From Roseobacter sp. HKCCD6576-2 (GTDB lineage Bacteria > Pseudomonadota > Alphaproteobacteria > Rhodobacterales > Rhodobacteraceae): a stretch of 64,000 bases of DNA. The DNA is taken from positions 310,001 through 374,000 of the forward strand of contig NZ_WVNW01000002.1 in NCBI RefSeq assembly GCF_013179285.1, in the 5' to 3' direction. Positions 24,825-32,920 of this stretch are shown in pieces (the first letter of the stretch is position 1; every line of letters starts with the position of its first letter). A program made the translations under genes and the position numbers. A model generated the notes under the pieces. The model had not been told where the DNA came from, ran no database searches, and saw nothing but the letters and a program-made list of their open reading frames with translations.

Positions 24825-26164
24825 TCCCGCCCAAACCGGCCGCGCGCCCGGATCGGGTGTCTCTTCTGCGGTACCTCAAGTTGTTCCGGCGCGACATTCT
24901 CTCGGCGCAGCCTCAGCGCCTCTATCGGGCCTGGATGGCCGAGTTCCGGACGCCGTTTTTCCGGTCTTACCTGCTGAACCAGCCCTCTTTGGTGCAAACG
25001 GTTCTGAAGGAACGCCCCGATGATTTTCCGAAATCGGATCGGATTGGCGAAGGGCTGCGCCCGCTTCTCGGAAACTCGGTCTTTCTGACCAATGGCGAGA
25101 CCTGGAAGCGGCAGCGCCGGATCATCGACCCGGCTTTCGAAGGCGGACGGTTGCGCGACACGTTCCCGGCCATGTGGGCGGCAGGCGAGGCCGCCGTGGC
25201 GCGGATGGGAGACGGCGTCGTGGATGTCGAGCCTGAGATGAGCCACGCGGCGGCAGATGTGATTTTCCGTACGCTCTTCTCGATCCCGATTGAGAACGAG
25301 ATTGCCGCTCAGGTGTTTGACGAGTTTCGCACCTATCAGAGGACGCAACCGATCTTAAACGCCGCCGCGTTTCTGCCCCTGCCGCGCTGGATGCCGCGTG
25401 GGCATCGGGCGCAGACGAAAGCATCGGCACGCGTGATCCGCGGGCTGATCACCCGGCTCACAGCAGATCGGATGGAGGAGATCAAAGCGGGCAGGGCGCC
25501 GGACGATCTTGCGACCAAAATCATGACCACGGCGGACCCACAGACCGGCGAGACCTTCTCGACCGAGGAGATGGTGGATCAGGTGGCGATTTTCTTCCTG
25601 GCCGGGCATGAGACGAGCGCAAGTGCTCTTGGGTGGACCTTGTTTCTCTTGGCGATGTTCCCGAATTGGCAGGAGCGCATTGCCGAGGAAGCCGCGATTT
25701 TGGACGGCCCCGAGTTCTCGGTTATGTCGAAATTGAAGTTCAGCCGGGATGTGTTTCGGGAGGCGTTGCGGCTCTATCCACCGGTGCCGATGATGGTCCG
25801 CGAAAACGCCTGCCCTGAGACGTTTCGGGATCGGTCGATCCGTAAAGGGAGCCAGATGGTCATCTCGCCCTGGCATCTGCAGCGTCATGAGCGTCTTTGG
25901 GACAATCCCGACGGGTTCGATCCGGGCCGTTGGCAGACTGAGAATGGCAAAACATGTATGCGCGAGGCCTATATTCCCTTCTCTGCCGGCAGCCGGGTGT
26001 GCACGGGCGCAGGTTTTGCGATGGTTGAGGGGCCGCTTTTGCTGTCGATGTTGGTCAAGGCGTTTCGGTTTGAACGGCTGGAGGGGCGCGATCCTGTGCC
26101 GGTAGCCTATCTCACTGTCCGAGCGAAAGATGGGATTTGGCTGCGCGCCCGTCCGCGAGGGTAA
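24821..26164 (+). CDS. Cytochrome P450
   Basis: 447 residues. The oxygen-binding helix is FLAGHETSASALGW, the ExxR motif is EALRLYPP, and the heme-ligand loop is FSAGSRVCTG with Cys394. No membrane anchor is evident, so the protein is soluble or peripheral. The redox partner is not encoded nearby. ATGA coupling to the membrane hydrolase gene suggests a shared pathway. The substrate is unknown. Confidence 0.93.
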   Translation: MIPPKPAARPDRVSLLRYLKLFRRDILSAQPQRLYRAWMAEFRTPFFRSYLLNQPSLVQTVLKERPDDFPKSDRIGEGLRPLLGNSVFLTNGETWKRQRRIIDPAFEGGRLRDTFPAMWAAGEAAVARMGDGVVDVEPEMSHAAADVIFRTLFSIPIENEIAAQVFDEFRTYQRTQPILNAAAFLPLPRWMPRGHRAQTKASARVIRGLITRLTADRMEEIKAGRAPDDLATKIMTTADPQTGETFSTEEMVDQVAIFFLAGHETSASALGWTLFLLAMFPNWQERIAEEAAILDGPEFSVMSKLKFSRDVFREALRLYPPVPMMVRENACPETFRDRSIRKGSQMVISPWHLQRHERLWDNPDGFDPGRWQTENGKTCMREAYIPFSAGSRVCTGAGFAMVEGPLLLSMLVKAFRFERLEGRDPVPVAYLTVRAKDGIWLRARPRG

Positions 26165-26208
26165 CCGGAGTTTTGCAAAATTCCGGTTCGTTTTCTTGCA
26201 AGAAAACG
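26164..26208. repeat. Tandem palindromic repeat, copy 2
   Basis: ACCGGA-G-TTTTG pairs with CAAAA-T-TCCGGT (26164-26187, one G-U pair), and a perfect 20-bp palindrome with left arm CGTTTTCTTG follows at 26189-26208. It begins on the P450 stop codon and ends two bases before the stop of the convergent small gene, again a terminator position. Confidence 0.75.
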
Positions 26209-26210
26209 GA

Positions 26211-26441
26211 TCACCGCACGATGCGGACAGGCGCTTGGTTGCAGAAGATCACCATTTGGCCAGCGTTTTCGACCGCCCGATATCCGCGCCGTTTCAACTC
26301 TCGAATGAAGGCCTCCCGACCCACATAGCGGTCGATATCTCGCACGCTGCGCCGGATCACCAAACCATCACGGGCGGCTTTGGAACCAAAAAGATGCGAC
26401 ATACAGTGATCGGCGGAAAGAAGGGCGGGGTCCTGTCTCAT
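26211..26441 (-). CDS. Small conserved protein, unknown function
   Basis: 76 residues, opening MRQDPALLSADHCMSHLFGS and ending GQMVIFCNQAPVRIVR. I recall similar short proteins beside fumC in Rhodobacterales but cannot give a function. It is the last gene of a minus-strand set with fumC, a DUF4169-type gene and a ribbon-helix-helix gene, 25 bases after the latter. Confidence 0.7.
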   Translation of the reverse strand: MRQDPALLSADHCMSHLFGSKAARDGLVIRRSVRDIDRYVGREAFIRELKRRGYRAVENAGQMVIFCNQAPVRIVR

Positions 26442-26466
26442 ATCGCGCAGGCTAGGCTGATCGTGG

Positions 26467-26685
26467 TTAACGTCCGGTTAGGTGATGCAGCACATAGACA
26501 CGGATCGCCGAGGCCAACCCGCTCTCCAGTCCCCGCGCTTCATCAACCTCTGCGGCCAGTTCATTCACCGACATGTCGCGCTCCGTCGCGATGCGTTGGA
26601 ATTCCTGCCAAAAGGCGTCTTCAAGCGAGACGGAGGTGCGGTGGCCCCGCAAAGTCAAAGACCGTTTCCGGGGCCGGGCGTTCAT
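26467..26685 (-). CDS. Ribbon-helix-helix domain protein
   Basis: 72 residues. The segment KRSLTLRGHRTSVSLEDAFW, followed by a helix pair (EFQRIATERDMSVNELAAEV), fits a ribbon-helix-helix DNA-binding fold of the RHH_4 type. It probably binds DNA as a dimer, or acts as an antitoxin-like regulator, though no toxin is seen next to it. Its ATG overlaps the preceding stop (ATGA). Confidence 0.78.
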   Translation of the reverse strand: MNARPRKRSLTLRGHRTSVSLEDAFWQEFQRIATERDMSVNELAAEVDEARGLESGLASAIRVYVLHHLTGR

Positions 26686-26861
26686 TCGCTTTCCCGCTCA
26701 TGCCCGTCGAGCAATTTGCGGGCTTGTTCATCCCGCGTGGCCTGCAACAGCCGCGCGGCTTTGCTTTGCCCGTGTTTGATGGCATTCGCATCCGCATTGG
26801 CTTTTTTTTCCACCATATCGCGGGCTTTGCGGGCTTTGTTCAAGTTGATCGGGGTGCTCAC
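26682..26861 (-). CDS. DUF4169-like small charged protein
   Basis: 59 residues from a GTG at 26861 that overlaps the fumC stop (GTGA); its own stop overlaps the next ATG. It reads [20 protein letters not shown] and continues as a highly charged, helical protein rich in Lys, Arg and Ala ([19 protein letters not shown]). This fits DUF4169, found after fumC in Rhodobacterales. Function unknown. The strict stop/start overlaps on both sides support it being a real gene. Confidence 0.78.
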   Translation of the reverse strand: MSTPINLNKARKARDMVEKKANADANAIKHGQSKAARLLQATRDEQARKLLDGHERESE

Positions 26862-28249
26862 TTCGGACCGACCATGTTTTCCGGGCGGACCACAGCCTCG
26901 AAGGTGTCTTCATCGACAAAGCCGAGCTTGATTGCCTCTTCCTTGAGGGTGGTGCCGTTCTTATGCGCCGTCTTGGCAACTTTGGTCGCGTTGTCATAGC
27001 CAATCGTCGGGGCCAGCGCTGTGACCAGCATCAGGCTTTCGCGCATTAGCTTGTCGATCCGGGTCCGGTCCGCATCCAGCCCGTCGACCAGATTGTCCGT
27101 AAAGGCGGCCGAAGCATCACCCAAAAGCTGCATACTTTGCAGGACGTTATAGGACATCATTGGCTTATAGACGTTCAGTTCGAAATGCCCCTGGCTGCCC
27201 GCAAACCCAACGGCCGCATCATTGCCCATCACATGGGCGCAAACCTGGGTCAGCGCCTCGCATTGCGTGGGGTTCACCTTGCCCGGCATGATCGAGCTGC
27301 CCGGTTCGTTCTCGGGCAAGATCAACTCGCCCAGACCGCAGCGCGGGCCTGAGCCGAGCAGACGGATATCGTTGGCGATTTTGAACAGCGAGGCGGCGAC
27401 GGTCTTTAGTGCGCCAGACATCTCGACCATCGCATCATGCGCCGCGAGCGCTTCGAATTTGTTGGGCGCGGTGACGAAGGGGAGGCCGGTGATCCGCGCC
27501 ATATTGCCTGCCACCTCTTCGGCCCAACCGGGCGAGGTATTGAGGCCGGTGCCAACCGCCGTGCCGCCTTGGGCCAGTTCGTAAATCCGGCCAAGCGCTG
27601 CTTTCACGCGGGCGATGCCCATGGCGACCTGATGCGCATAACCGGAAAACTCCTGGCTCAGCGTCAGCGGTGTGGCGTCCTGCGTGTGCGTCCGACCGAT
27701 CTTGATGATCCCGTCAAAGGCCGCAACTTTCGCCTCAAGCGCGGCATGCAGTTTTTCCAAGCCAGGGATCAGGACCTCATGGGCCGTAACCGCCGCCGAA
27801 ATGTGCATCGCAGTCGGAAAGGTGTCATTCGACGACTGCCCCATATTGCAATGATCATTCGGATGAACCGGGGTTTTCGAGCCGATCTCGCCGCCCAGGA
27901 TTTCGATCGCCCGGTTCGCGATCACCTCATTGGCATTCATATTCGACTGCGTGCCGGATCCGGTCTGCCAAACCACCAAGGGAAAGTTATCGTCGAGCTT
28001 GCCGTCGATCACCTCTTGAGCCGCTTCGATCATCGCGTCGGCCAAATCTCCGGGCAGCTTGCCGGAGGCCTTATTGGCCTCCGCGCAAGCGCGTTTGATC
28101 ACGCCCAAGGCGCGGACGATGGCCACCGGCTGTTTCTCCCACCCGATCGGGAAGTTCAGGATCGAGCGCTGCGTCTGCGCGCCCCAATATTTGTCGGCGG
28201 GAACCTCAAGGGGGCCGAAGCTGTCGGTCTCGGTGCGGGTTGCGGTCAT
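26858..28249 (-). CDS. fumC: Fumarate hydratase class II
   Basis: 463 residues from the ATG at 28249, chosen over 28261 because GGAGG lies eight bases before it. The superfamily signature [11 protein letters not shown] is at residues 317-327, with upstream [14 protein letters not shown] and the active-site region NDTFPTAMH. It interconverts fumarate and malate in the TCA cycle and needs no iron-sulfur cluster. It leads a compact operon with three tiny genes. Confidence 0.97.
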   Translation of the reverse strand: MTATRTETDSFGPLEVPADKYWGAQTQRSILNFPIGWEKQPVAIVRALGVIKRACAEANKASGKLPGDLADAMIEAAQEVIDGKLDDNFPLVVWQTGSGTQSNMNANEVIANRAIEILGGEIGSKTPVHPNDHCNMGQSSNDTFPTAMHISAAVTAHEVLIPGLEKLHAALEAKVAAFDGIIKIGRTHTQDATPLTLSQEFSGYAHQVAMGIARVKAALGRIYELAQGGTAVGTGLNTSPGWAEEVAGNMARITGLPFVTAPNKFEALAAHDAMVEMSGALKTVAASLFKIANDIRLLGSGPRCGLGELILPENEPGSSIMPGKVNPTQCEALTQVCAHVMGNDAAVGFAGSQGHFELNVYKPMMSYNVLQSMQLLGDASAAFTDNLVDGLDADRTRIDKLMRESLMLVTALAPTIGYDNATKVAKTAHKNGTTLKEEAIKLGFVDEDTFEAVVRPENMVGPK

Positions 28250-28331
28250 CTTGGCCTCCATAAGGTCTTGGTTGAGCGAGGGAATAGCGCGGCGGACGGG
28301 CCGGGTGCAACGGCCAGAATGGCGCAGCCGG

Positions 28332-28910
28332 TCACTCCGCCGCGCGGGTGGCGGCCTCAGCTTGGCGAAAGCGGTAAACTCGCGCGGGCGGCATATTCCA
28401 CCAGATTTTGCGGCTGACCTCCCAACTCAATCCCAACTCTTCCCGTACCACCGGGGTGACGGGCGGTTTCGGGCCATAGGTGAATTGCACATAGTCTTGG
28501 CCCGGCCGGAGTTTTGCGACGGTGCCGGTCAGGATCGATCGCTGCAAGGCGACGGGCATCGACAACAGCGGCAGGCCAGAGATCACAGCTTGCGCGTTTT
28601 CGAGAGGCAGATCGCCAATATCACCCGCCGACATTTGATGGACATTCAGCCCCGGAAACGCCGCCTGAAGCCGATCACAAAACACCGGGTTCATTTCGAT
28701 TGAATGCAGGTGCTCAGGCGGCAAGCCCCGATCCAAAATCGCTTGTGTGATTTTGCCGGTCCCGGCCCCTAGTTCGATCACCGGCCCGGCGGCTGGATCG
28801 ACCCGCGCGGCCATCTCTCGGGCCAGACCTTCGGAAGAGGGGGCCAGCGCCACAACCTGATGCGGGCGTTTCAGAAGCTGGGTCATGAACAGTCGGAAAT
28901 CGCTTGCCAT
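28332..28910 (-). CDS. Class I SAM methyltransferase, PmtA-like
   Basis: 192 residues. The SAM-binding motif is [16 protein letters not shown] (about 44-59) and an acidic second motif follows ([13 protein letters not shown]). The length, the start [19 protein letters not shown] and a motif [19 protein letters not shown] resemble the Rhodobacter-type phosphatidylethanolamine N-methyltransferase (PmtA), with KsgA-like rRNA methylases as the alternative. Its substrate is therefore probably a phospholipid, but this is inference. Confidence 0.75.
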   Translation of the reverse strand: MASDFRLFMTQLLKRPHQVVALAPSSEGLAREMAARVDPAAGPVIELGAGTGKITQAILDRGLPPEHLHSIEMNPVFCDRLQAAFPGLNVHQMSAGDIGDLPLENAQAVISGLPLLSMPVALQRSILTGTVAKLRPGQDYVQFTYGPKPPVTPVVREELGLSWEVSRKIWWNMPPARVYRFRQAEAATRAAE

Positions 28911-29004
28911 GGTATGCTGGTCCTTGGTGCTAAAGCCCTTGGATATCGGGGGCTATGACGCCCTGTCCTGGTCAATTCAAAGTCATGCTGCGTCCTGCGA
29001 CGCG

Positions 29005-29499
29005 TCAATGGGTTTTCCGGAACCGATCCAAGCTCACAACTTCTGCGTCTTGCGCCGCGCCGGAGTCCTCGCCGTCGTCGCTCTCTTCGGACCCGTCCGG
29101 CGGGGTTGGATCATCTTCCGGCCCGTCATTTTTCGCATTGGTTTCAAAACGTAACCCGAACTCGACCGAGGGATCGACAAAGGTGAGGATCGCATCGAAG
29201 GGCACGCGCATGGATTCGGGATTGTCACCGAAATTGAGCGTGATCGAGAACCCGTCATCATCCACCTGGAGGCCGTCATACCAATGTTGGATGACGATGG
29301 TCATTTCCTCGGGATAGCGCTCCATCAACCAGGCGGCCAAATCGGCATCTGGATGTTGTGTGTCGAAGGTGATGAAAAAATGGTGCTCACCCGGCAAACC
29401 GTGATCGGCCACATCCTGCAATACCGTTTGGATCAGCCCGCGCATCGCGCGATGCATCAGGCGGCCATAGGCAATCGACTCCGGCGGTGTGTCTGACAT
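29005..29499 (-). CDS. sspB: SspB-type ClpXP adaptor (alpha form)
   Basis: 164 residues from the ATG at 29499. The SspB core is recognisable (HHFFITFDTQHPDADL, and EEMTIVIQHWYDGLQVDDD), followed by an acidic flexible linker and a C-terminal tail AEVVSLDRFRKTH that corresponds to the ClpX-docking XB segment. SspB tethers ssrA-tagged proteins to ClpXP. The tmRNA gene that makes such tags starts about 0.6 kb away, with one small membrane-protein gene between. Confidence 0.92.
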   Translation of the reverse strand: MSDTPPESIAYGRLMHRAMRGLIQTVLQDVADHGLPGEHHFFITFDTQHPDADLAAWLMERYPEEMTIVIQHWYDGLQVDDDGFSITLNFGDNPESMRVPFDAILTFVDPSVEFGLRFETNAKNDGPEDDPTPPDGSEESDDGEDSGAAQDAEVVSLDRFRKTH

Positions 29500-29575
29500 G
29501 TCTTCCCCGGTGGACGGCAGTGCCCACACCATAGAAGATTCGTTTGGGAATGAAAGCGGGTGAGGCGGGGCCGCG

Positions 29576-29944
29576 TCAGATGTTGGCCAGGACTAGCCAG
29601 GAGGCCAAAGCGGCCTCGCAACCAAAGAAGGTCCAGCTTTGCCGAGAGGCGGCATCGTCGCGGAAAATCGAGGTGATCCGACCAATCGCGGCGCCGGCAT
29701 AGGCAAATCCCATCACCAGCCAGCCGAGCGGTTCATTGAGCAAAAGCGCGCCGCCAGCGAGGCCGACGAAAAGGCATCCCGAGGCCGCCGAAACCTCTGT
29801 ATAAGCCATGTTGGTGGGCCCCGAGCGCATGTCGAGCTGATCCATCGTCCAGCGCGGCGCGAGCCAGCCCATCAGGCCCAGACCAATGGTCAGGATGGCC
29901 ACGGCCATGTTCACAAAATCTACTGCGGTTGCGGCGCCCAGCAT
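29576..29944 (-). CDS. Small four-helix membrane protein (DUF4345-like)
   Basis: 122 residues with about four membrane segments (roughly 7-27, 51-70, 72-90 and 103-121). The layout resembles DUF4345 proteins, but the match is from memory. It lies between ssrA and sspB on the same strand. There is no sign of catalytic residues. Confidence 0.6.
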   Translation of the reverse strand: MLGAATAVDFVNMAVAILTIGLGLMGWLAPRWTMDQLDMRSGPTNMAYTEVSAASGCLFVGLAGGALLLNEPLGWLVMGFAYAGAAIGRITSIFRDDAASRQSWTFFGCEAALASWLVLANI

Positions 29945-30026
29945 GAAGCCCTCCAGCGGCGTGAAGTTTCCCCTTAAACGTGTGGTGCGGAGGCTTGGAT
30001 CACTTGCCGATGAATTATTTTCAGGC

Positions 30027-30060
30027 GCTTTGGCGGTGTGACATACCGGTCACTGAAAAT
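30027..30060 (-). terminator. Possible structured terminator after ssrA
   Basis: On the minus strand ATTTTCAG (at 30060 downward) can pair with CTGAAAAT some 30 bases on, enclosing an inner GTGAC/GTCAC stem. It follows the 3' end of the tmRNA coding piece. The outer stem is AT-rich, so strength is uncertain. Confidence 0.4.
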
Positions 30061-30061
30061 G

Positions 30062-30400
30062 TGAAGGGGTGAAGTGCAGGCTTCTGTTGCCAGGTGCCTG
30101 CGAACCCCGCCTTACGCGGCTAGGCGTAAGGGCTTAAAGTCGGCGACTTAAGCAGCTTACGCTGCCAGAGCCATTGCCGGAGCACGGTTGTCATTTGCAA
30201 CTGTACGATTCGGACCGATAACGGTGGTACCTCACCGGGACAAAGCTAACCCCTTTAGACGTTCGTCGATCCTATTTCGGCCCCATGATCCGCAAATGAC
30301 GGAGTTTTGGTGGAGCCGCCGGGTACCGCCCCCGGGTCCGATCCGCTTATGACGAGCGCGTTTATGTCCATAGTCCCGTTGCCGGAACACTGAGAACATA
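30062..30400 (-). ncRNA. ssrA: tmRNA (ssrA), circularly permuted two-piece alphaproteobacterial form
   Basis: The tag reading frame on the minus strand (30198 down to 30157) encodes ANDNRAPAMALAA followed by TAA, the alphaproteobacterial ssrA degradation tag. The coding piece begins at about 30284 with GGGGCCGAAATAGGATCGAC, the tmRNA 5' acceptor and D-loop sequence. The acceptor piece lies upstream in the gene and ends GGCGGCTCCACCA at 30308; its GGCTCC pairs with GGGGCC of the coding piece. A 23-base intervening segment (30285-30307) is removed in maturation. The T-stem is CCGGG/CCCGG. Downstream, CTTACGC/GCGTAAG and GCAGGC/GCCTGC stems form pseudoknot-type structures. The outer ends are approximate. 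tmRNA rescues stalled ribosomes and tags products for ClpXP. Confidence 0.93.
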
Positions 30401-30457
30401 TGCGGCAATGGTGCGGTTTTCAAGCCGATGCCCCACCGCAGCCGTCCCACCGGGAGT

Positions 30458-30523
30458 GGATTTTTGCGAAAAATCCGGCTTGGAAAACGGGGTTTTCCGG
30501 TCCGTTTTCTTTCAAGAAAACGG
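30458..30523. repeat. Tandem palindromic repeat, copy 3 (three hairpins)
   Basis: Three hairpins in a row: GGATTTTT-GCG-AAAAATCC (30458-30476), GGAAAAC-GGG-GTTTTCC (30482-30498) and CCGTTTTCTT-TC-AAGAAAACGG (30502-30523). The first two correspond to the pair at 22421-22463 and the last to the second hairpin at 26189-26208. It follows the small DUF1127-like gene by only four bases on the minus strand, so it may serve as its terminator. Confidence 0.75.
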
Positions 30524-30526
30524 TGC

Positions 30527-30688
30527 CTAACGTCGACAATACGATCCGTCATAACCAATGTCGCGGCGGATGTGGTCGGACAGGTTCGACATCTCGGGCC
30601 CCCGGCCTTGGGCGAGTAAACTATTCACCGATCCACGGACACGGCGCGCCAGGCGGGTCAGCGTCTTTGTGACATCTTGGCGAGACAT
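30527..30688 (-). CDS. DUF1127-like small protein
   Basis: 53 residues, too short for the usual length cut-off. It opens MSRQDVTKTLTRLARRVRGS and carries MSNLSDHIRRDIGYDGS, which matches the C-terminal signature of DUF1127 (YjiS-like) proteins. AAGGAG lies nine bases before the ATG, a very good ribosome site. DUF1127 proteins in alphaproteobacteria are linked to phosphate/carbon stress and small-RNA binding. It is divergent from the LysR regulator, which may control it. Confidence 0.8.
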   Translation of the reverse strand: MSRQDVTKTLTRLARRVRGSVNSLLAQGRGPEMSNLSDHIRRDIGYDGSYCRR

Positions 30689-30788
30689 ATTAAATCTCCT
30701 TTTATATAAAGAAGGCTGATGTTCCTGAGCAGAGATGCGCTTCTTGGGCCTTTATTACAAACAAAGAGACAAAGGGTATACATAAGTT

Positions 30789-31739
30789 GTGTCTATAGCT
30801 AAGCCTCATCAAATCCCCCCTTTGGCGGCGATCCGTGTGTTCGAAGCCTGTGCCCGGCACGAGAACTTCACCCGGGCTGCGGCAGAGCTTGGCATGACGC
30901 AGGCGTCGGTCAGCTATCAGATCAAGGTGCTCGAAGAGCGCATGGGCGCGCCGTTGTTTTTGCGGCAACCACGCAAGGTGGCGTTGACCGAGATTGGTCG
31001 CCAATTGGCCGCGCCGACAATCGAGGCCTTCGACAAGCTGCGCGCGGCCTATGGGGCGGGGCAAGATACGCTTGGCCGGACCCTCTCGATCAGCACGCTG
31101 CCGTCTTTTGCCAGCAACTGGTTGGCACCGCGCATTGGTCAGTTTCAGATGGCGCATCCCGATCTTGCCGTCCGGGTGGAGTCCGACCCGTCGAATATCG
31201 ATTTTGCGCAGTCTGAGATCGATCTAGCGATCCGCTATGGTGATGGTGCTTGGCCAGGCCTCTCCGCGGATCTTCTGATGCCGTCGGAATTTACCCCGAT
31301 GTTGAGCCCGGAATTGTTGGAGCGGGTTGGGCCAGAGCTGTCGCCTGCGGATTTGCCGAATTGGCCGCTCATCGATCCGACGGATCCGTTTTTGGCCGAA
31401 TGGCTGCGGCAGGCCGGCGTATCAGCACCAGATTTGTCGTGTCGTGTGGGCAGCCAGCTTGGGTCGCAAGTCACAGAGGCGCGGGCGGCGATGGCCGGGC
31501 AGGGCGTAACGATGTTGACGCCGCGATTCTTCCGCTATGAGTTTGAGACGGGTCGGTTGGTGCAGCCCTTCGACTTGGTCGCCAGCGACGGCAAAGGCTA
31601 TTGGCTGATCTACCCACGGGCCCGGCGCAACGTGCCAAAGATAAGAGCGTTTCGGCGATGGATTTTGGCCGAAGCCGCCGCCGATAATGAGAGAACTGCG
31701 GCTGGTCTTTCTGAGTCATCTCACCGCGAAGCGACGTGA
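30789..31739 (+). CDS. LysR-family transcriptional regulator (GcvA-like)
   Basis: 316 residues with a GTG start. The N-terminal winged helix (about 11-70) shows FTRAAAELGMTQASVSYQIK and the C-terminal substrate-binding domain covers about 95-295. The sequence is GcvA-like in type. It is divergent from the DUF1127-like gene, with 100 bases of shared promoter that probably hold its binding site. A strong bidirectional terminator separates it from the binding-protein gene. The inducer is unknown. Confidence 0.9.
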   Translation: MSIAKPHQIPPLAAIRVFEACARHENFTRAAAELGMTQASVSYQIKVLEERMGAPLFLRQPRKVALTEIGRQLAAPTIEAFDKLRAAYGAGQDTLGRTLSISTLPSFASNWLAPRIGQFQMAHPDLAVRVESDPSNIDFAQSEIDLAIRYGDGAWPGLSADLLMPSEFTPMLSPELLERVGPELSPADLPNWPLIDPTDPFLAEWLRQAGVSAPDLSCRVGSQLGSQVTEARAAMAGQGVTMLTPRFFRYEFETGRLVQPFDLVASDGKGYWLIYPRARRNVPKIRAFRRWILAEAAADNERTAAGLSESSHREAT

Positions 31740-31747
31740 AGCGCAGA

Positions 31748-31779
31748 AAAAGAGCGCTCCAAGAGGAGCGCTCTTTTGT
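31748..31779. terminator. Bidirectional rho-independent terminator
   Basis: A perfect 13-bp stem, left arm AAAAGAGCGCTCC and right arm GGAGCGCTCTTTT, with an AAGA loop (31748-31777). It terminates the LysR gene and the convergent binding-protein gene; U or A runs are part of both arms. Confidence 0.92.
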
Positions 31780-31795
31780 CAATTTTATTAGCTTC

Positions 31796-32839
31796 TTAGA
31801 AGCCTGCTTTAATGCGCTCAAAGGCCTCGGCTTGACGCTGGCGTTGCTCGTTCGAGATCGGCAATTGCGCCAGGACTGGAACGGTGACCGCGCCAAGCCC
31901 GTTCGCTTCGAGGGTCTCGGCACCGAGGGAGGCGAGCGCCACCGTGTTGGCCGAGCCGAACCCGCCTTCGATGAGCGGCTGCGCGGAGTCCACGGCGAGA
32001 AGCGCGTTGACATAGTCGTAGGCTTTCGCTTCGACGCCCGGTGCGTCGGTCATGTTGACATAGCCGCAGAGCCAGACGCTCGTACCCTCGGCGGTGTTGC
32101 GCTCAAACCCGACAGGGAAGCCCTCATCGGCCAAGGCCACCGGGACCTCATTCCAGGCCCAGGCCACGAGCACTTCGCCCGAGCCCATCAACTGCCCCAA
32201 CTCGCCGGGGTCGACCCAATAGGTCCGCAGGTTCTCATGGATCGACCGGAGCCAATCTGTGGCGGCTTCAAACTCGGCGTCGCTGACGTCGGACCAATCG
32301 GTCACACCGGTGGCCAGATAGGCAAGGGCATAGGCATCATCGACATTGTCCGGGATCGACAGGCGCCCGGCAAAGGCCGGATCGGTGAAGACCTGAAGCG
32401 AGGCGACCTGCTCGGCGGTCACTTGCTCGGTGTTGTAGGTGACGGCGGTGGAGCCATAGTCGGTCGGCAAGAAGTAGAGATCAGCCGATCCCGCCATGAT
32501 GTCTTCGCCCACGAGGCTACCATCGAGATCACCAAATGCCGTGATCTGATCGGTGTTCCAAGGCTCGATAATGCCCGACGCCTGCCAGCGCGGCGCGGAC
32601 CCGGCGCAGATATGGGTCACATCGGTTTGGAACCCCGAAACCAGACGCTGAAACGCTTCGTCCTCATCGCCGAAAAACACGAAAGACGGGCTTTCGCCAT
32701 GGGTGTCGACATAAGGTTGGTGGAAGGCGGGGTCTTCAAAGCCGGAATAGTCGAAGACGAGCAGGTCGTCGTCTTGGGCAAAGGCGGGCAGGGCAATGGT
32801 CAGCGCGATTGCGGTGCCAAGCAGAAAGCGTTGGGTCAT
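31796..32839 (-). CDS. Periplasmic substrate-binding protein, PotD/PotF type
   Basis: 347 residues with a signal peptide (cleavage after AFA near residue 21). The mature protein opens DDDLLVFDYSGFEDPAF and carries the type II binding-protein fold of polyamine/iron-type receptors (LPTDYGSTAVTYNTEQV, and VWLCGYVNMTDAPG). No permease or ATPase lies next to it. The three transporter genes at 19640-22412 lack a binding protein and are the best partners in the window. It follows a GntR-type regulator gene on the same strand, 81 bases away. Confidence 0.88.
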   Translation of the reverse strand: MTQRFLLGTAIALTIALPAFAQDDDLLVFDYSGFEDPAFHQPYVDTHGESPSFVFFGDEDEAFQRLVSGFQTDVTHICAGSAPRWQASGIIEPWNTDQITAFGDLDGSLVGEDIMAGSADLYFLPTDYGSTAVTYNTEQVTAEQVASLQVFTDPAFAGRLSIPDNVDDAYALAYLATGVTDWSDVSDAEFEAATDWLRSIHENLRTYWVDPGELGQLMGSGEVLVAWAWNEVPVALADEGFPVGFERNTAEGTSVWLCGYVNMTDAPGVEAKAYDYVNALLAVDSAQPLIEGGFGSANTVALASLGAETLEANGLGAVTVPVLAQLPISNEQRQRQAEAFERIKAGF

Positions 32840-32920
32840 GATGTCGGGTCCTCATCAGATGTAAGAGGGTGGAAAAGCAGATGCGACGTTAAGAAAGCGA
32901 TCCGGTCGCGGCAAGACAAA

